From positions 3,085,937-3,149,936 of the forward strand of contig NZ_LR733817.1 in assembly GCF_902506165.1 (NCBI RefSeq): a stretch of DNA of 64,000 nucleotides. The letters run 5' to 3'. A program made the position numbers and the translations under genes. Below the pieces are notes generated by a model. It saw only the letters and a list, made by a program, of their open reading frames with translations, was not told the origin of the DNA and searched no databases. This document shows, piece by piece, positions 9,422-18,189 of the stretch; the stretch's first letter is position 1, and each line of letters opens with the position of its first letter. The stretch comes from Bosea sp. 29B. Lineage in GTDB: Bacteria > Pseudomonadota > Alphaproteobacteria > Rhizobiales > Beijerinckiaceae.

Positions 9422-10144
9422 ATGGCAAAGCTCAAGGCCCTATTCCTGTGGGCTTGGAATCGGGTCCTCTGGTTCTGGCGCATCATCAGCCGGCCGAGCG
9501 CCTATCTACCGCTGGGCTTTTTGACACTCGGCGGGTTCATTTGCGGGGTTCTCTTTTGGGGTGGCTTCAACACCGCGCTGGAGATCACCAATACCGAGAA
9601 GTTCTGCACCTCCTGTCATGAGATGCGCGACAACGTCTATCAGGAGCTGACCCAGACGGTACATTTCTCCAACCGCTCCGGTGTACGCGCGAGCTGCCCC
9701 GACTGCCATGTGCCGCACAACTGGACGGACAAGATCGCCCGCAAGATGCAGGCGTCGAAGGAGGTCTGGGGCAAGATCTTCGGGACGATCTCGACGCGCG
9801 AGAAGTTCCTGGACATGCGGCTGGAACTCGCCAAGCACGAATGGGCACGGCTGAAGGCCAACGACTCGCTGGAATGCCGCAACTGTCACTCATCCGTGGC
9901 GATGGACTTCACCAAGCAGACGCGCCGCGCCGCCGACATCCATGGCCGCTTCCTGACGACGGGCGAGAAGACCTGCATCGACTGCCACAAGGGCATCGCG
10001 CATCTCCTGCCGAACATGACCGGGATCGAGCCGGGCTGGAAGGAAGCGCCGGAGCTGCAGGGCAAGGGGGCTGCCTGGCATGGGCCGGAGCGCGCCGTCG
10101 GCGCTTATCTCGCCGAGATCGAGAAGCGCAGAGGCGGGCTATGA
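9422..10144 (+). CDS. napC: NapC, membrane-anchored tetraheme quinol dehydrogenase
   Basis: A 240-aa NapC/NirT-family protein. One N-terminal membrane anchor (about residues 25-50) is followed by four heme motifs: CTSCH, CPDCH, CRNCH and CIDCH. It oxidises membrane quinol and passes electrons to NapB (family knowledge). Last gene of napEDABC; the start has GGAGCG about 6 nt upstream. Confidence 0.97.
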   Translation: MAKLKALFLWAWNRVLWFWRIISRPSAYLPLGFLTLGGFICGVLFWGGFNTALEITNTEKFCTSCHEMRDNVYQELTQTVHFSNRSGVRASCPDCHVPHNWTDKIARKMQASKEVWGKIFGTISTREKFLDMRLELAKHEWARLKANDSLECRNCHSSVAMDFTKQTRRAADIHGRFLTTGEKTCIDCHKGIAHLLPNMTGIEPGWKEAPELQGKGAAWHGPERAVGAYLAEIEKRRGGL

Positions 10145-10227
10145 TGCAAGGCATGCCTCGTGGAGTACCAGCGACGGCAGCGCGGGCACTTTGTCGCTCT
10201 CAGTTGCGATTAAATTGAGTATTTAGG

Positions 10228-10245
10228 ATGGCACTTTTGTGCCAT
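10228..10245. repeat. Perfect 7-bp inverted repeat between napC and ccoN
   Basis: ATGGCAC-TTTT-GTGCCAT is an exact palindrome in the 236-nt napC-ccoN gap. No T-run follows, so it is a weak terminator candidate; it could equally be an operator for ccoN. It resembles a sigma-54 promoter but the GG-to-GC spacing is one base short. Confidence 0.4.
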
Positions 10246-10380
10246 ATCGCGTCGAAAGCATGAGGCTGCGGATGACGCCGCCTATTTTGAAACGGGAGAT
10301 TCGTTCGTGAAAGCCCCCGACGCGGCCGTTTGGCTGATCAGGCGGCGGCGCGACCGACACTTGCAGCAACGAGGGTGACG

Positions 10381-12042
10381 ATGGTTGCGGCACTGACACT
10401 TGACGAACGCCAACGCGCCATCGGTGTGTCGGCGCTTCTCGCGCTATGCGGGCTGGCGATGGCTATCGCTGGAGGGCACGATCCGTTCGGGGTTCATGGC
10501 GTCATCGTCATGCTCTTCGGCGTGGGCGTCATCTTCCTCGTACTGTCGCGCTATTTCGAGCCAGAACCGTCGGAGGAGCGGCTGTCGCGCTACTTCGACG
10601 ATCCGACTAGAGCGGGCATCGTTCTCTCGCTTGGCTGGGCCGTCGTTGGCATGTTCTTCGGAGTATGGGTCGCGGCGCTGCTGGCCTGGCCGGATTTCAC
10701 TTTTGACGCGGGCTGGGCGAGCTTCGGCCGCATCCGTCCAGTTCATACCTCGGGCGTGATCTTCGGTTTCGGCGGCAATGCGCTGATAGCAACGTCCTTC
10801 CACGTGCTGCAGCGCACCTCGCGTGCGCGGCTCCCCGACCAGTTCAGTCCTTGGTTCGTGTTGATCGGCTACAATCTGTTCTGCGTGCTCGCGGCCAGCG
10901 GTTACCTGATGGGCGTGACGCAATCGAAGGAATATGCCGAACCTGAGTGGTATGCCGACCTCTGGCTTGTCATTGTGTGGGTTGTCTATTTCCTGATCTA
11001 CATCCGCACGCTTCAGCGGCGGAAGGAACCGCATATCTACGTCGCCAACTGGTACTATATGGCCTTCATCCTGGTGGTGGCCGTCTTGCATATCGTCAAT
11101 AATCTGGCGGTGCCGGTCTCATGGGGTTTAGCGAAGAGCTATTCGCTTTTTGCCGGCGTCCAGGATGCGATGACGCAATGGTGGTACGGCCATAACGCGG
11201 TGGCCTTCTTCTTGACCGCCGGCTTTCTCGGGATGCTGTACTATTATCTGCCCAAGCGCGCGGGACGGCCAATCTTCTCATATCGGCTGTCGATCATCAG
11301 TTTCTGGGGCATCACCTTCATGTACATGTGGGCGGGCTCGCACCACCTTCACTACACGGCTCTGCCGCAATGGGTGCAGACGCTGGGCATGACCTTCTCG
11401 GTCGTGCTGCTGGTGCCGTCCTGGGCTTCGGCCGGCAATGCGCTGGCGACGCTGAACGGCGCCTGGGACAAGGTGCGCGACGACGCCACGCTGCGCTTCA
11501 TGATGGTCGCTGCCGTGTTCTACGGCCTCTCGACCTTCGAGGGTTCGTTCATGGCGATCCGCTCGGTCAACTCGCTCTCGCACTATACCGATTGGACCGT
11601 CGGCCACGTCCATGCCGGGGCGCTGGGCTGGGTGGCGATGATTACCTTCGGCTCGCTCTACGCGCTGGTGCCGTGGATGTGGAAGGTCGAGAAAATATAC
11701 TCGCCACGACTGATCGAAGTCCATTTCTGGCTCGCGCTCTCGGGCACTATCATCTACGTCTTCGCGATGTGGAACTCAGGCATCATTCAAGGCCTGATGT
11801 GGCGCACCTACAACGACAGCGGCACGCTGGCCTATTCGTTTATCGACAGTCTAGTCGCGATGCGTCCGTATTACATCGCGCGCACCGTCGGTGGCCTGTT
11901 ATTCCTGCTCGGCGCGATCGTCGCCGCCTACAATGTCTGGATGACGATCAAGATGGCTCGCGCGCAAGTCGCTGCGGTTGAAGGCGAGACCGACTTGCCG
12001 GCACTGCAAGCCGCAGGTGTAACACCTCAGGCAGGGGAGTGA
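10381..12042 (+). CDS. ccoN: CcoN/FixN, cbb3 oxidase catalytic subunit I
   Basis: A 553-aa subunit I of the cbb3-type high-affinity oxidase, which reduces O2 to water at a heme b3-CuB centre in the membrane (family knowledge). Conserved His positions are visible in RPVHTSGVIFGFGGNAL, WYGHNAVAFF, WAGSHHLHYTALP (the CuB His pair) and WTVGHVHAGALGW. The frame can be extended to a TTG at 10330, but the ATG at 10381 has GAGGGTGACG directly upstream and is preferred. First gene of ccoNOQP; the stop overlaps the ccoO start. No FixK/FNR box was found in the 236 nt upstream, which is unusual for this gene. Confidence 0.97.
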   Translation: MVAALTLDERQRAIGVSALLALCGLAMAIAGGHDPFGVHGVIVMLFGVGVIFLVLSRYFEPEPSEERLSRYFDDPTRAGIVLSLGWAVVGMFFGVWVAALLAWPDFTFDAGWASFGRIRPVHTSGVIFGFGGNALIATSFHVLQRTSRARLPDQFSPWFVLIGYNLFCVLAASGYLMGVTQSKEYAEPEWYADLWLVIVWVVYFLIYIRTLQRRKEPHIYVANWYYMAFILVVAVLHIVNNLAVPVSWGLAKSYSLFAGVQDAMTQWWYGHNAVAFFLTAGFLGMLYYYLPKRAGRPIFSYRLSIISFWGITFMYMWAGSHHLHYTALPQWVQTLGMTFSVVLLVPSWASAGNALATLNGAWDKVRDDATLRFMMVAAVFYGLSTFEGSFMAIRSVNSLSHYTDWTVGHVHAGALGWVAMITFGSLYALVPWMWKVEKIYSPRLIEVHFWLALSGTIIYVFAMWNSGIIQGLMWRTYNDSGTLAYSFIDSLVAMRPYYIARTVGGLLFLLGAIVAAYNVWMTIKMARAQVAAVEGETDLPALQAAGVTPQAGE

Positions 12043-12782
12043 GCCCGGTGCGTGAGTTTTTTCATCGCAAGCTCGAACGCAGCGCGATTGGCTTCGTTCT
12101 CGCCATCATCGGCGTCTCAGCGATTGGCGGCTTCGTCGAGATCGCGCCGCTCTTCACCATCCACGAGACAGTTGAGGAGGCGCCGGATATGCGTCTCTAC
12201 ACGCCCCTCGAACTGGCCGGGCGCAACATCTACATCCGCGAGGGTTGCTATGCCTGCCATAGCCAGATGATCCGCACCCTGCGCGACGAAGTCGAGCGTT
12301 ATGGGCCGTACTCACTTGCGGTCGAGTCGAAGAATGACCATCCGATGTTGTGGGGCTCGAAGCGGACCGGCCCGGATATCGCCCGGCTCGGCGGCAAGTA
12401 CTCTGACGCTTGGCATGTCGCACATCTGATCAATCCGCGCGATGTCGTCCCGCAGTCGGTGATGCCAAAATACGGCTGGCTCATGCGAGATGAGCTGAAA
12501 GCGGACGATCTCGGCAAGCACCTGGCGGCGCAGCGCGCTGTTGGAGTGCCCTATTCCGATGCGATGATCGCTAATGCCAGCGCGGACGCCTACGGCCAGG
12601 CCAGCCCCGACAGCCCTTATGCCAGTGGCGTCACCGAGCGCTACGGCGAGGCGACAAATATGCGCGCGTTTGACGGCGAGCCGGGCAGGCTGACCGAAAT
12701 GGACGCTGTCGTTGCCTATCTCCAGGTGCTTGGCCGCCTGACCGATGCCGCACATCGCCAAACGGCGGCCGCAGGGAAGTGA
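12039..12782 (+). CDS. ccoO: CcoO/FixO, cbb3 oxidase monoheme cytochrome c subunit
   Basis: A 247-aa membrane-anchored monoheme cytochrome c. An N-terminal transmembrane helix (about residues 15-40) precedes the heme motif CYACH in REGCYACHSQMIR, and the family block GSKRTGPDIARLGGKYSD follows. It relays electrons from CcoP to CcoN (family knowledge). Starts with GTG at 12039 overlapping the ccoN stop; a second GTG at 12048 is better spaced from GGGGAG and may be the true start. Confidence 0.96.
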   Translation: MSPVREFFHRKLERSAIGFVLAIIGVSAIGGFVEIAPLFTIHETVEEAPDMRLYTPLELAGRNIYIREGCYACHSQMIRTLRDEVERYGPYSLAVESKNDHPMLWGSKRTGPDIARLGGKYSDAWHVAHLINPRDVVPQSVMPKYGWLMRDELKADDLGKHLAAQRAVGVPYSDAMIANASADAYGQASPDSPYASGVTERYGEATNMRAFDGEPGRLTEMDAVVAYLQVLGRLTDAAHRQTAAAGK

Positions 12783-12786
12783 GGCG

Positions 12787-12957
12787 ATGGAGCTCGATCA
12801 TCAGTCAGTGGTGGGCTTCGCCAAGAGCTGGGGGCTTTTCTATCTGATCGCCCTTGCGATCGGCGTGCTGGTCTATGCGCTTTGGCCATCGAACCGGGCT
12901 CGCTTTGACCGCGCTAAGAAGAGCATTCTCGACAAAGACGACAGGCCAGGGGATTGA
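12787..12957 (+). CDS. ccoQ: CcoQ/FixQ, cbb3 oxidase small membrane subunit
   Basis: A 56-aa single-span membrane protein (WGLFYLIALAIGVLVYALWP) with the basic motif NRARFDRAKKSIL that is characteristic of CcoQ. It stabilises the cbb3 complex (family knowledge). It lies between ccoO and ccoP, and the start codon has GAGGCG immediately upstream. A longer frame open from 12745 overlaps ccoO and is not used. Confidence 0.93.
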   Translation: MELDHQSVVGFAKSWGLFYLIALAIGVLVYALWPSNRARFDRAKKSILDKDDRPGD

Positions 12958-12960
12958 GTG

Positions 12961-13839
12961 ATGGCACAGGAGGCGCGCGATCCCGTCACCGGTCGAGTGA
13001 CGACTGGTCATGAATGGAACGGCATTGAGGAACTCGACACGCCAATTCCGCGTGTGGTGCTCTTCTTCTTGGTCACCGCAACCTTGTTCGCGGTGGGCTA
13101 TTGGCTGTTGATGCCCGCCTGGCCGCTGGGTGTGACATATACCAAGGGGCTCCTGGGGAATGACCAGCGCGAGATCGTGACACGCCAAGTTAAGGAAGCC
13201 GCGGCAGCGCGTGCGAGCTGGACAGCCCGGATTGCCGAGGCGCCTTTCGCCACCATCGCCGCCGATCCCGCGTTGATGCGGCATGTCCGTGAGACTGGCA
13301 GGACATTGTTCGCCGACAACTGCAGTGTTTGCCATGGCACGGAGGGACGGGGAGGGCCAGGGTATCCCAGCCTCGCCGCCGGCGCCTGGCTCTGGGGTGG
13401 CAGCCCAGAAACCATCGCTGAAACGATCCGTGTCGGCATCAACAGCACCACCAAGGATACGCGCACGGCGCAGATGATGGCGTTCGGCCGCGACGGTGTG
13501 CTCCAGCGCGAGCAGGTGCTCGCTGTCGTTGCTTATGTCCGGTCGTTGTCCGGTCAGAGCCTTGGAGAGCCCGAACAGGCGCGCGTGCCCGCTGGAAGGG
13601 AGGTGTTCGCCGCGAACTGCGTCGCCTGCCACGGCCCGGAAGGCAAGGGACTGCATGATCTCGGGGCTCCGAATCTGACCGATGGCCACTGGATCTATGG
13701 CGGCGATCCGCAATCGATCTTCAACAGTGTCCAGAACGGGCGGCAAGGGCACATGCCTAGCTGGGAAGGTCGGCTGTCCCCTGCGGATATCAAGCTGCTT
13801 GCGCTCTATGTGGGCACATTGTCGGGAGAGGCAAAATGA
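12961..13839 (+). CDS. ccoP: CcoP/FixP, cbb3 oxidase diheme cytochrome c subunit
   Basis: A 292-aa diheme cytochrome c. An N-terminal anchor region (IPRVVLFFLVTATLFAVGYW) is followed by two heme motifs, CSVCH and CVACH, each in a cytochrome c fold. It is the electron entry subunit of the oxidase (family knowledge). A GTG directly before the ATG (12958) is an alternative start; AGGGG lies upstream. The stop overlaps the next gene in an ATGA junction. Confidence 0.96.
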   Translation: MAQEARDPVTGRVTTGHEWNGIEELDTPIPRVVLFFLVTATLFAVGYWLLMPAWPLGVTYTKGLLGNDQREIVTRQVKEAAAARASWTARIAEAPFATIAADPALMRHVRETGRTLFADNCSVCHGTEGRGGPGYPSLAAGAWLWGGSPETIAETIRVGINSTTKDTRTAQMMAFGRDGVLQREQVLAVVAYVRSLSGQSLGEPEQARVPAGREVFAANCVACHGPEGKGLHDLGAPNLTDGHWIYGGDPQSIFNSVQNGRQGHMPSWEGRLSPADIKLLALYVGTLSGEAK

Positions 13840-14042
13840 GCGCGGCAAGCGGAGGCGAGACGCGGCGGCGCAGCGAACGGCGGGGCTTCTGGATCATTCT
13901 CGCGACCGCACTGGTGGCGTTGCTCGTCCTAGCCAACGCGCACCTGGTCTATGTCGCCGTCGGCTCGCAACCAGCCTGTGTGCCGCATGCGAAATCGGCA
14001 GGCGAGGCAGGTATGATGCGCGCCGCGCGCCCCGTCTGCTGA
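13836..14042 (+). CDS. Small single-span membrane protein of the cbb3 cluster
   Basis: A 68-aa protein with a basic N-terminus, one transmembrane helix (about residues 19-43) and a short tail with two cysteines (ACVPH and a C-terminal PVC). The LANAHLVYVAVGSQP block recurs, to my recollection, in small proteins beside alphaproteobacterial fixNOQP operons. It occupies the place where ccoG/ccoH would be expected. Start overlaps the ccoP stop (ATGA), so it is translationally coupled. A role in cbb3 assembly is inferred from position only. Confidence 0.75.
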   Translation: MSAASGGETRRRSERRGFWIILATALVALLVLANAHLVYVAVGSQPACVPHAKSAGEAGMMRAARPVC

Positions 14043-14058
14043 AGGGGAGGAGGACTAC

Positions 14059-14844
14059 ATGGGCACGATCGAGAACGGCCACGACATCCCCCTGCCTCTC
14101 TCGGCGCAGCGGCGGCGCAATCTGCCGGCGCGCGCTGCCTTTTTCTGGCTCGGAGCTGGCTGGCGCGATCTCGGCAATACTCCATTGCCGAGCTTTATAT
14201 ACGGGTTCGCAGTCTTCCTGGTTTCGTTGAGCATCGTCTGGGGTTTGTTCCGGTTCGAGCTCGACTACATCCTGTTTCCGGCTCTGGCCGGGTTCATGGT
14301 GGTCGGGCCCGTGTTGGCGATTGGCCTCTATCAGAAAAGCCGCGACCTCGAGACGGGCCATCCCGTCAACCTGTCTCGCATGATCTTCGTCAAGGCGGCT
14401 TCAGGCGCGCAAGTCTGGTATACCGGCGCGATCCTATGCTTGCTGATGCTGGTATGGATGCGCGCCGCTGTTATTATCTATGCGTTGTTCTTCGGATTGC
14501 GGCCTTTCCCCGGCTTCAACGACGTCCTCGCTATGCTGATCTCGACGCCGGTCGGCTGGGCGATGCTGTTGGTCGGTACGGTGGCGGGCGGGCTCTTCGC
14601 AGCCTTCTCCTTCGCGATCAGCACCTTCGCGATCCCGATGCTGCTCGATGAGCGGGTCGACGCCTTCACCGCGATGGGCACCAGCATCTCGCTGGTCTGG
14701 AACAACCTGCCGGTGATGATCGCCTGGGGCGCGATCGTGCTCGGGCTCTTCCTGCTGAGCCTGGCGACCGGGCTGTTCGGCCTGATCGTAGTCTTTCCGC
14801 TGCTCGGCCATGCCACCTGGCACAGCTACCGGGCGATCAGATGA
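14059..14844 (+). CDS. DUF2189-family integral membrane protein
   Basis: A 261-aa polytopic protein with about six hydrophobic segments and the LPARAAFFWLGAGWRDL start typical of DUF2189 proteins. The function of the family is unknown. It lies between the cbb3 structural genes and ccoI, has GGGGAGGAGG upstream, and its stop overlaps the ccoI start (ATGA). Context suggests a link to cbb3 oxidase assembly or to the low-oxygen membrane (inference). Confidence 0.8.
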   Translation: MGTIENGHDIPLPLSAQRRRNLPARAAFFWLGAGWRDLGNTPLPSFIYGFAVFLVSLSIVWGLFRFELDYILFPALAGFMVVGPVLAIGLYQKSRDLETGHPVNLSRMIFVKAASGAQVWYTGAILCLLMLVWMRAAVIIYALFFGLRPFPGFNDVLAMLISTPVGWAMLLVGTVAGGLFAAFSFAISTFAIPMLLDERVDAFTAMGTSISLVWNNLPVMIAWGAIVLGLFLLSLATGLFGLIVVFPLLGHATWHSYRAIR

Positions 14845-17099
14845 GCTGCTGCGCGCCGCCGCTCGACCCGCACGAGGCGTTCGACGGCAGGGCGGCGCAG
14901 CGGGAGATGCGGCTCGCTAGCCGCGATCTCGGCAACGGCCTGCGGCAGAGCGACCTTGCTGTCCCCGGCCTGCACTGTGCCGGCTGCATCCGCACCGTCG
15001 AGGCCGGCTTGGCGCGGCTGCCCGGAGTCGCCCATGTCCGCGTCAACCTTTCGACGAAGCGGGTGGCGGTCCAATGGCAGGGCGAGGAGCCGCCCGAGCT
15101 GCTGGCCGCCCTGGCGGGACTCGGCTATCCTGGCCATCTCTTCGAAAGCGAGGCGGAGCGGAGCGATCCCGACCTTGCCCGGCTGATCCGGGCGCTGGCG
15201 GTCGCCGGCTTCTGCGCCATGAACATCATGCTGCTCTCGGTCTCGGTCTGGTCGGGGGCCGAAGCTGAGACGCGCCGCGCCTTCCATTGGATCTCTGCCG
15301 CGCTGGCGTTGCCCTGCCTGATCTATTCCGGCCGGATCTTCTTCGTCTCCGCCTGGTCGGCGCTGCGGCGCGGGCGCACCAATATGGACGTCCCGATCTC
15401 GATCGGCATCAGCCTCGCCTTCGCCTTGAGCCTCTACGACACCGTCCATGACGGGCCGCACGCTTATTTCGACGCCGCGACCTCGCTGATCTTCTTCCTG
15501 CTGATCGGGCGCACGCTCGATCATCTGATGCGCGAGAAAGCCCGCACCGCCGTGCGCGGCCTGATGCGGTTGTCGCCGCGCGGCGCCACCGTGCTCGGCG
15601 CCGACGGCAGCCGCCACTACCTGCCGCTGGCTGAGATCGAGCCCGGCATGCGGATCGCGATCGTCGCGGGGGATCGCATCCCCGTCGACGGGGATGTCGC
15701 GGAAGGGACCTCCGAGCTCGACTGCGCCGTCGTCACCGGCGAGAGCGCGCCGCGCCCGGTCGCGCTCGGCGCCTGCGTGCAGGCGGGAACGCTCAACCTC
15801 TCGGGGTCGCTCATCATCCGCGCCACGGCGCGGGCAGGGGACTCCTTCCTCGCCGAGATGGTCCGGCTGATGGAGGCGGCGGAGGGCGGGCGTGCCCGCT
15901 ATCGGCGCATCGCCGACCGGGCGGCCGCGCTCTATTCGCCGGTCGTCCACGCCACGGCCTTCCTTGCCTTTCTCGGCTGGATGGCGGCGAGCGGCGACTG
16001 GCACCGCGCCGTCACCGTCGCCATAGCCGTGCTGATCATCACCTGCCCCTGCGCGCTCGGGCTGGCGGTGCCGATCGTGCAGGTGGTCGCGTCGCGCCGG
16101 CTGTTCGAGGCCGGCATCATGGTCAAGGACGGCTCGGCAATCGAGCGGCTGGCCGAGATCGACAGCGCCGTCTTCGACAAGACCGGCACGCTGACCCTCG
16201 GCCAGCCGCGTCTCGCCAATACAGGGGAGATCGCGCCGGCGGACCTCGCCATAGCCGCCGCGCTCGCGCGCAGTTCCAGCCATCCGTTCTCCCGGGCGAT
16301 CGCAGCGGCGGCGCCGGCCGACACCGTGGTACTCTCAGGGCTTCGCGAGCAGCCCGGCCTTGGACTCGAGGCCAGATACGGGGGCGTCCTCTACAGGCTC
16401 GGGCAAGCCGCCTGGGCGCTCGGCGAGAGCTCGCAGGCCGAGGGAGGCGGCACGGTGCTCAGCCGCGACGGCGCGCTCCTCGCCCGTTTCCGCTTCGAGG
16501 AGACGCTGCGTCCGCAGACCGCCGCCGCCCTCGCCGCCTTGCGGGCCGCGGGGGTCGACGTCGCGCTGCTATCCGGTGATACGCCGGCTGCGGCTGGTGT
16601 CGTTGCCGACAGGCTCGGCATCGACACGGTCGCGGCCGGACTGCCGCCGGCGCAGAAGGTTGCCAGGCTCGACGCGCTGGCGGGCGAGGGCCGCAAGGTG
16701 CTGATGGTCGGCGATGGCCTCAACGACACGCCGGCGCTGGCCGCGGCCCACGTCTCGATGGCGCCGGCTTCAGCTGCGGATATCGGCCGCAACGCCGCCG
16801 ATTTCGTCTTCCTGCACGAAGGACTGGGCGCGGTTCCGACTGCGCTCGCCGTCTCGCGCGCCGCCGGCCGACTGGTGTCGCAGAACTTCGCCCTCGCCAT
16901 CCTCTACAACGCGCTCGCCCTGCCGGTCGCGATCGCCGGCCAGGTCACGCCGCTGATTGCTGCGCTCGCGATGTCGCTCTCGTCAATTCTCGTCGTCGCC
17001 AACGCGCTACGGCTCGACCCCCGACTGTCGCCACGCAGATCCGAGGCTGCCGGAGAAGTGAGCATGAGTCTCGCCCCGGCTCTGGAACGCGGCAAGTGA
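14841..17099 (+). CDS. ccoI: CcoI/FixI, copper-transporting P1B-type ATPase
   Basis: A 752-aa P-type ATPase. A heavy-metal-associated domain has GLHCAGC (Cys46, Cys49). The transmembrane metal site is CPC at about residues 402-404, the phosphorylation site is DKTGT at about 446, and the hinge motif is GDGLND at about 624. The very N-terminus carries an extra CC pair (MSCCAPP) as in FixI proteins. It exports copper for CuB insertion into cbb3 oxidase (family knowledge). Coupled by overlap to the DUF2189 gene upstream and ccoS downstream. Confidence 0.95.
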   Translation: MSCCAPPLDPHEAFDGRAAQREMRLASRDLGNGLRQSDLAVPGLHCAGCIRTVEAGLARLPGVAHVRVNLSTKRVAVQWQGEEPPELLAALAGLGYPGHLFESEAERSDPDLARLIRALAVAGFCAMNIMLLSVSVWSGAEAETRRAFHWISAALALPCLIYSGRIFFVSAWSALRRGRTNMDVPISIGISLAFALSLYDTVHDGPHAYFDAATSLIFFLLIGRTLDHLMREKARTAVRGLMRLSPRGATVLGADGSRHYLPLAEIEPGMRIAIVAGDRIPVDGDVAEGTSELDCAVVTGESAPRPVALGACVQAGTLNLSGSLIIRATARAGDSFLAEMVRLMEAAEGGRARYRRIADRAAALYSPVVHATAFLAFLGWMAASGDWHRAVTVAIAVLIITCPCALGLAVPIVQVVASRRLFEAGIMVKDGSAIERLAEIDSAVFDKTGTLTLGQPRLANTGEIAPADLAIAAALARSSSHPFSRAIAAAAPADTVVLSGLREQPGLGLEARYGGVLYRLGQAAWALGESSQAEGGGTVLSRDGALLARFRFEETLRPQTAAALAALRAAGVDVALLSGDTPAAAGVVADRLGIDTVAAGLPPAQKVARLDALAGEGRKVLMVGDGLNDTPALAAAHVSMAPASAADIGRNAADFVFLHEGLGAVPTALAVSRAAGRLVSQNFALAILYNALALPVAIAGQVTPLIAALAMSLSSILVVANALRLDPRLSPRRSEAAGEVSMSLAPALERGK

Positions 17100-17263
17100 G
17101 CAGCCTAGTTTTCCTCGTGCCGCTGGCCCTCCTGCTAGGCGCGGTCGCGCTGGCAGCGTTTCTGTGGTCGCTGCGATCTGGCCAATATGAGGATCTCGAT
17201 GGCGCAGCGGAGCGCATTTTGATCGATGAGGACGAGCATGTTGATCGCGATCGACCAAGTTGA
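17096..17263 (+). CDS. ccoS: CcoS/FixS, cbb3 oxidase maturation protein
   Basis: A 55-aa protein starting with GTG that overlaps the ccoI stop codon. It begins MSSLVFLVPLALLLGAVALA and then has FLWSLRSGQYEDLDGAAER, the CcoS signature with the conserved W-x-x-x-x-G-Q-Y/F-x-D-L block. CcoS is needed for cofactor insertion into CcoN (family knowledge). It ends the cco cluster, which lacks ccoG and ccoH here. Confidence 0.92.
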   Translation: MSSLVFLVPLALLLGAVALAAFLWSLRSGQYEDLDGAAERILIDEDEHVDRDRPS

Positions 17264-17314
17264 TCAGCCCTGCACCTCTAGGACCTCGATCCGCAGCACG
17301 AGATTGCTGGATAT

Positions 17315-17328
17315 TTGATCACCATCAA
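17315..17328. promoter_or_regulatory. FNR/FixK box (TTGAT-N4-ATCAA) after ccoS
   Basis: TTGATCACCATCAA is a perfect match to the FNR/FixK consensus. It lies 52-65 nt after the ccoS stop. The nearest downstream start on the plus strand is an ATG at 17388 of a 61-codon frame, 60 nt away, a distance similar to other boxes in this window. The true target is uncertain. Confidence 0.55.
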
Positions 17329-17387
17329 AGACACGGGTGAATTTTCCTGGGAAGATCGGACTCGGTTCCGGTTCTCGGTTGCTTGTC

Positions 17388-17573
17388 ATGGTCAAAGTTA
17401 AGACCGCGCGGTGTCTCGCCAGAATTATACCGCATTGGCGCAAAGATGGGGCGGCTAAGAGCCCAACTTTGGTCGATGCCCTCGATAAGAAACCGCGCTT
17501 CTCTATTTGGTTGCGACTGAAAGGTTGCATCAGCCTGGTCAGAGAAATCATCATCGGAAGAAGCGCTCAGTGA
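17388..17573 (+). CDS. Possible small basic protein behind an FNR box
   Basis: A 61-codon frame (begins MVKVKTARCLARIIPHWRKD) rich in Lys and Arg. It has no recognisable family and only a weak ribosome site. It is listed because a perfect FNR/FixK box lies 60 nt upstream of its ATG. A minus-strand frame (17264-17554) covers the same DNA. It may not be a gene. Confidence 0.25.
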   Translation: MVKVKTARCLARIIPHWRKDGAAKSPTLVDALDKKPRFSIWLRLKGCISLVREIIIGRSAQ

Positions 17574-17717
17574 TTAAGGAATGGTTCCACGCACGTCGGC
17601 AGGCTTCCGTGATGGGGCGGCGCCGCACCACGGTGGTGAGCGCGAGCGCGTGACCCTCAATCGGGCGTCGAGGGAGGTGGTCATGGCTGGTCCGTATGAC
17701 CCGCTCAATCCATCGCT

Positions 17718-17731
17718 TTGACGCGGGTCAA
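17718..17731. promoter_or_regulatory. FNR/FixK box upstream of phasin gene
   Basis: TTGACGCGGGTCAA forms an exact palindrome, extended by one base pair on each side (TTTGAC and GTCAAA), and fits TTG(A/C)-N6-(T/G)CAA. It lies 69-82 nt before the phasin ATG, a distance that allows a class II activator position with a short leader. Regulation is inferred. Confidence 0.7.
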
Positions 17732-17799
17732 AGCAGCGAGATGTCGCAACGCTTCCAGTGCAGCCAGGATACCGCACGATCCCAGAAACAGAGGCGAAG

Positions 17800-18189
17800 A
17801 TGACCAGCATGAAGTCGAACCAGCAGCCGGCGAAAGACGCAGTCGCCGGGCTAGATGGAATAGCTCGCACCGCCGAGGCGCAGCTCAAGGTGGCAACGGC
17901 GATCCCGCAGGCGATCATCGAGGCCAATTGGGCCATGGCTTCGGAGTTTCTGATCTTCGCAAGCCGGCGGCTGCAGGCTCAGATGTACCTTTGGTGGAGC
18001 CTCTGCGACTGCCAGGGCCTCAGCGAGGCAGTTGCTATTCAGCGCCAATTTACGGAGCGCGTCACCGATGACTACTCGGGCGGAGTGAACCAACTTTCCG
18101 AGGTCGTGCGCCGGAGCGTCATCTCGCTTTCGACGGTCGGAGCCAAGCTGGTGGTGGAGACCGGCGAAACGAGCAAATTGGCAGCGTAA
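17800..18189 (+). CDS. Phasin-family protein
   Basis: A 129-aa amphipathic helical protein with the phasin pattern (AIIEANWAMASEFLIFASRR, then FTERVTDDYSGGVNQLSEVVRRS). Phasins coat polyhydroxyalkanoate granules; some members have regulatory or chaperone roles (family knowledge). ATG at 17800 is preferred over the upstream frame because GAGGCGAAG precedes it. An FNR/FixK box upstream suggests induction at low oxygen, when carbon storage polymer is commonly made. Confidence 0.8.
   Translation: MTSMKSNQQPAKDAVAGLDGIARTAEAQLKVATAIPQAIIEANWAMASEFLIFASRRLQAQMYLWWSLCDCQGLSEAVAIQRQFTERVTDDYSGGVNQLSEVVRRSVISLSTVGAKLVVETGETSKLAA

Noticed and set aside
10228..10245. Possible sigma-54 promoter (TGGCAC...TGCC) before ccoN
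   Set aside because: The distance between the GG and GC elements is one base too short, and the sequence is better described as a perfect palindrome.
17264..17554. Minus-strand frame of 96 codons after ccoS
   Set aside because: No family match and it covers a perfect FNR box; its end abuts ccoS by chance.
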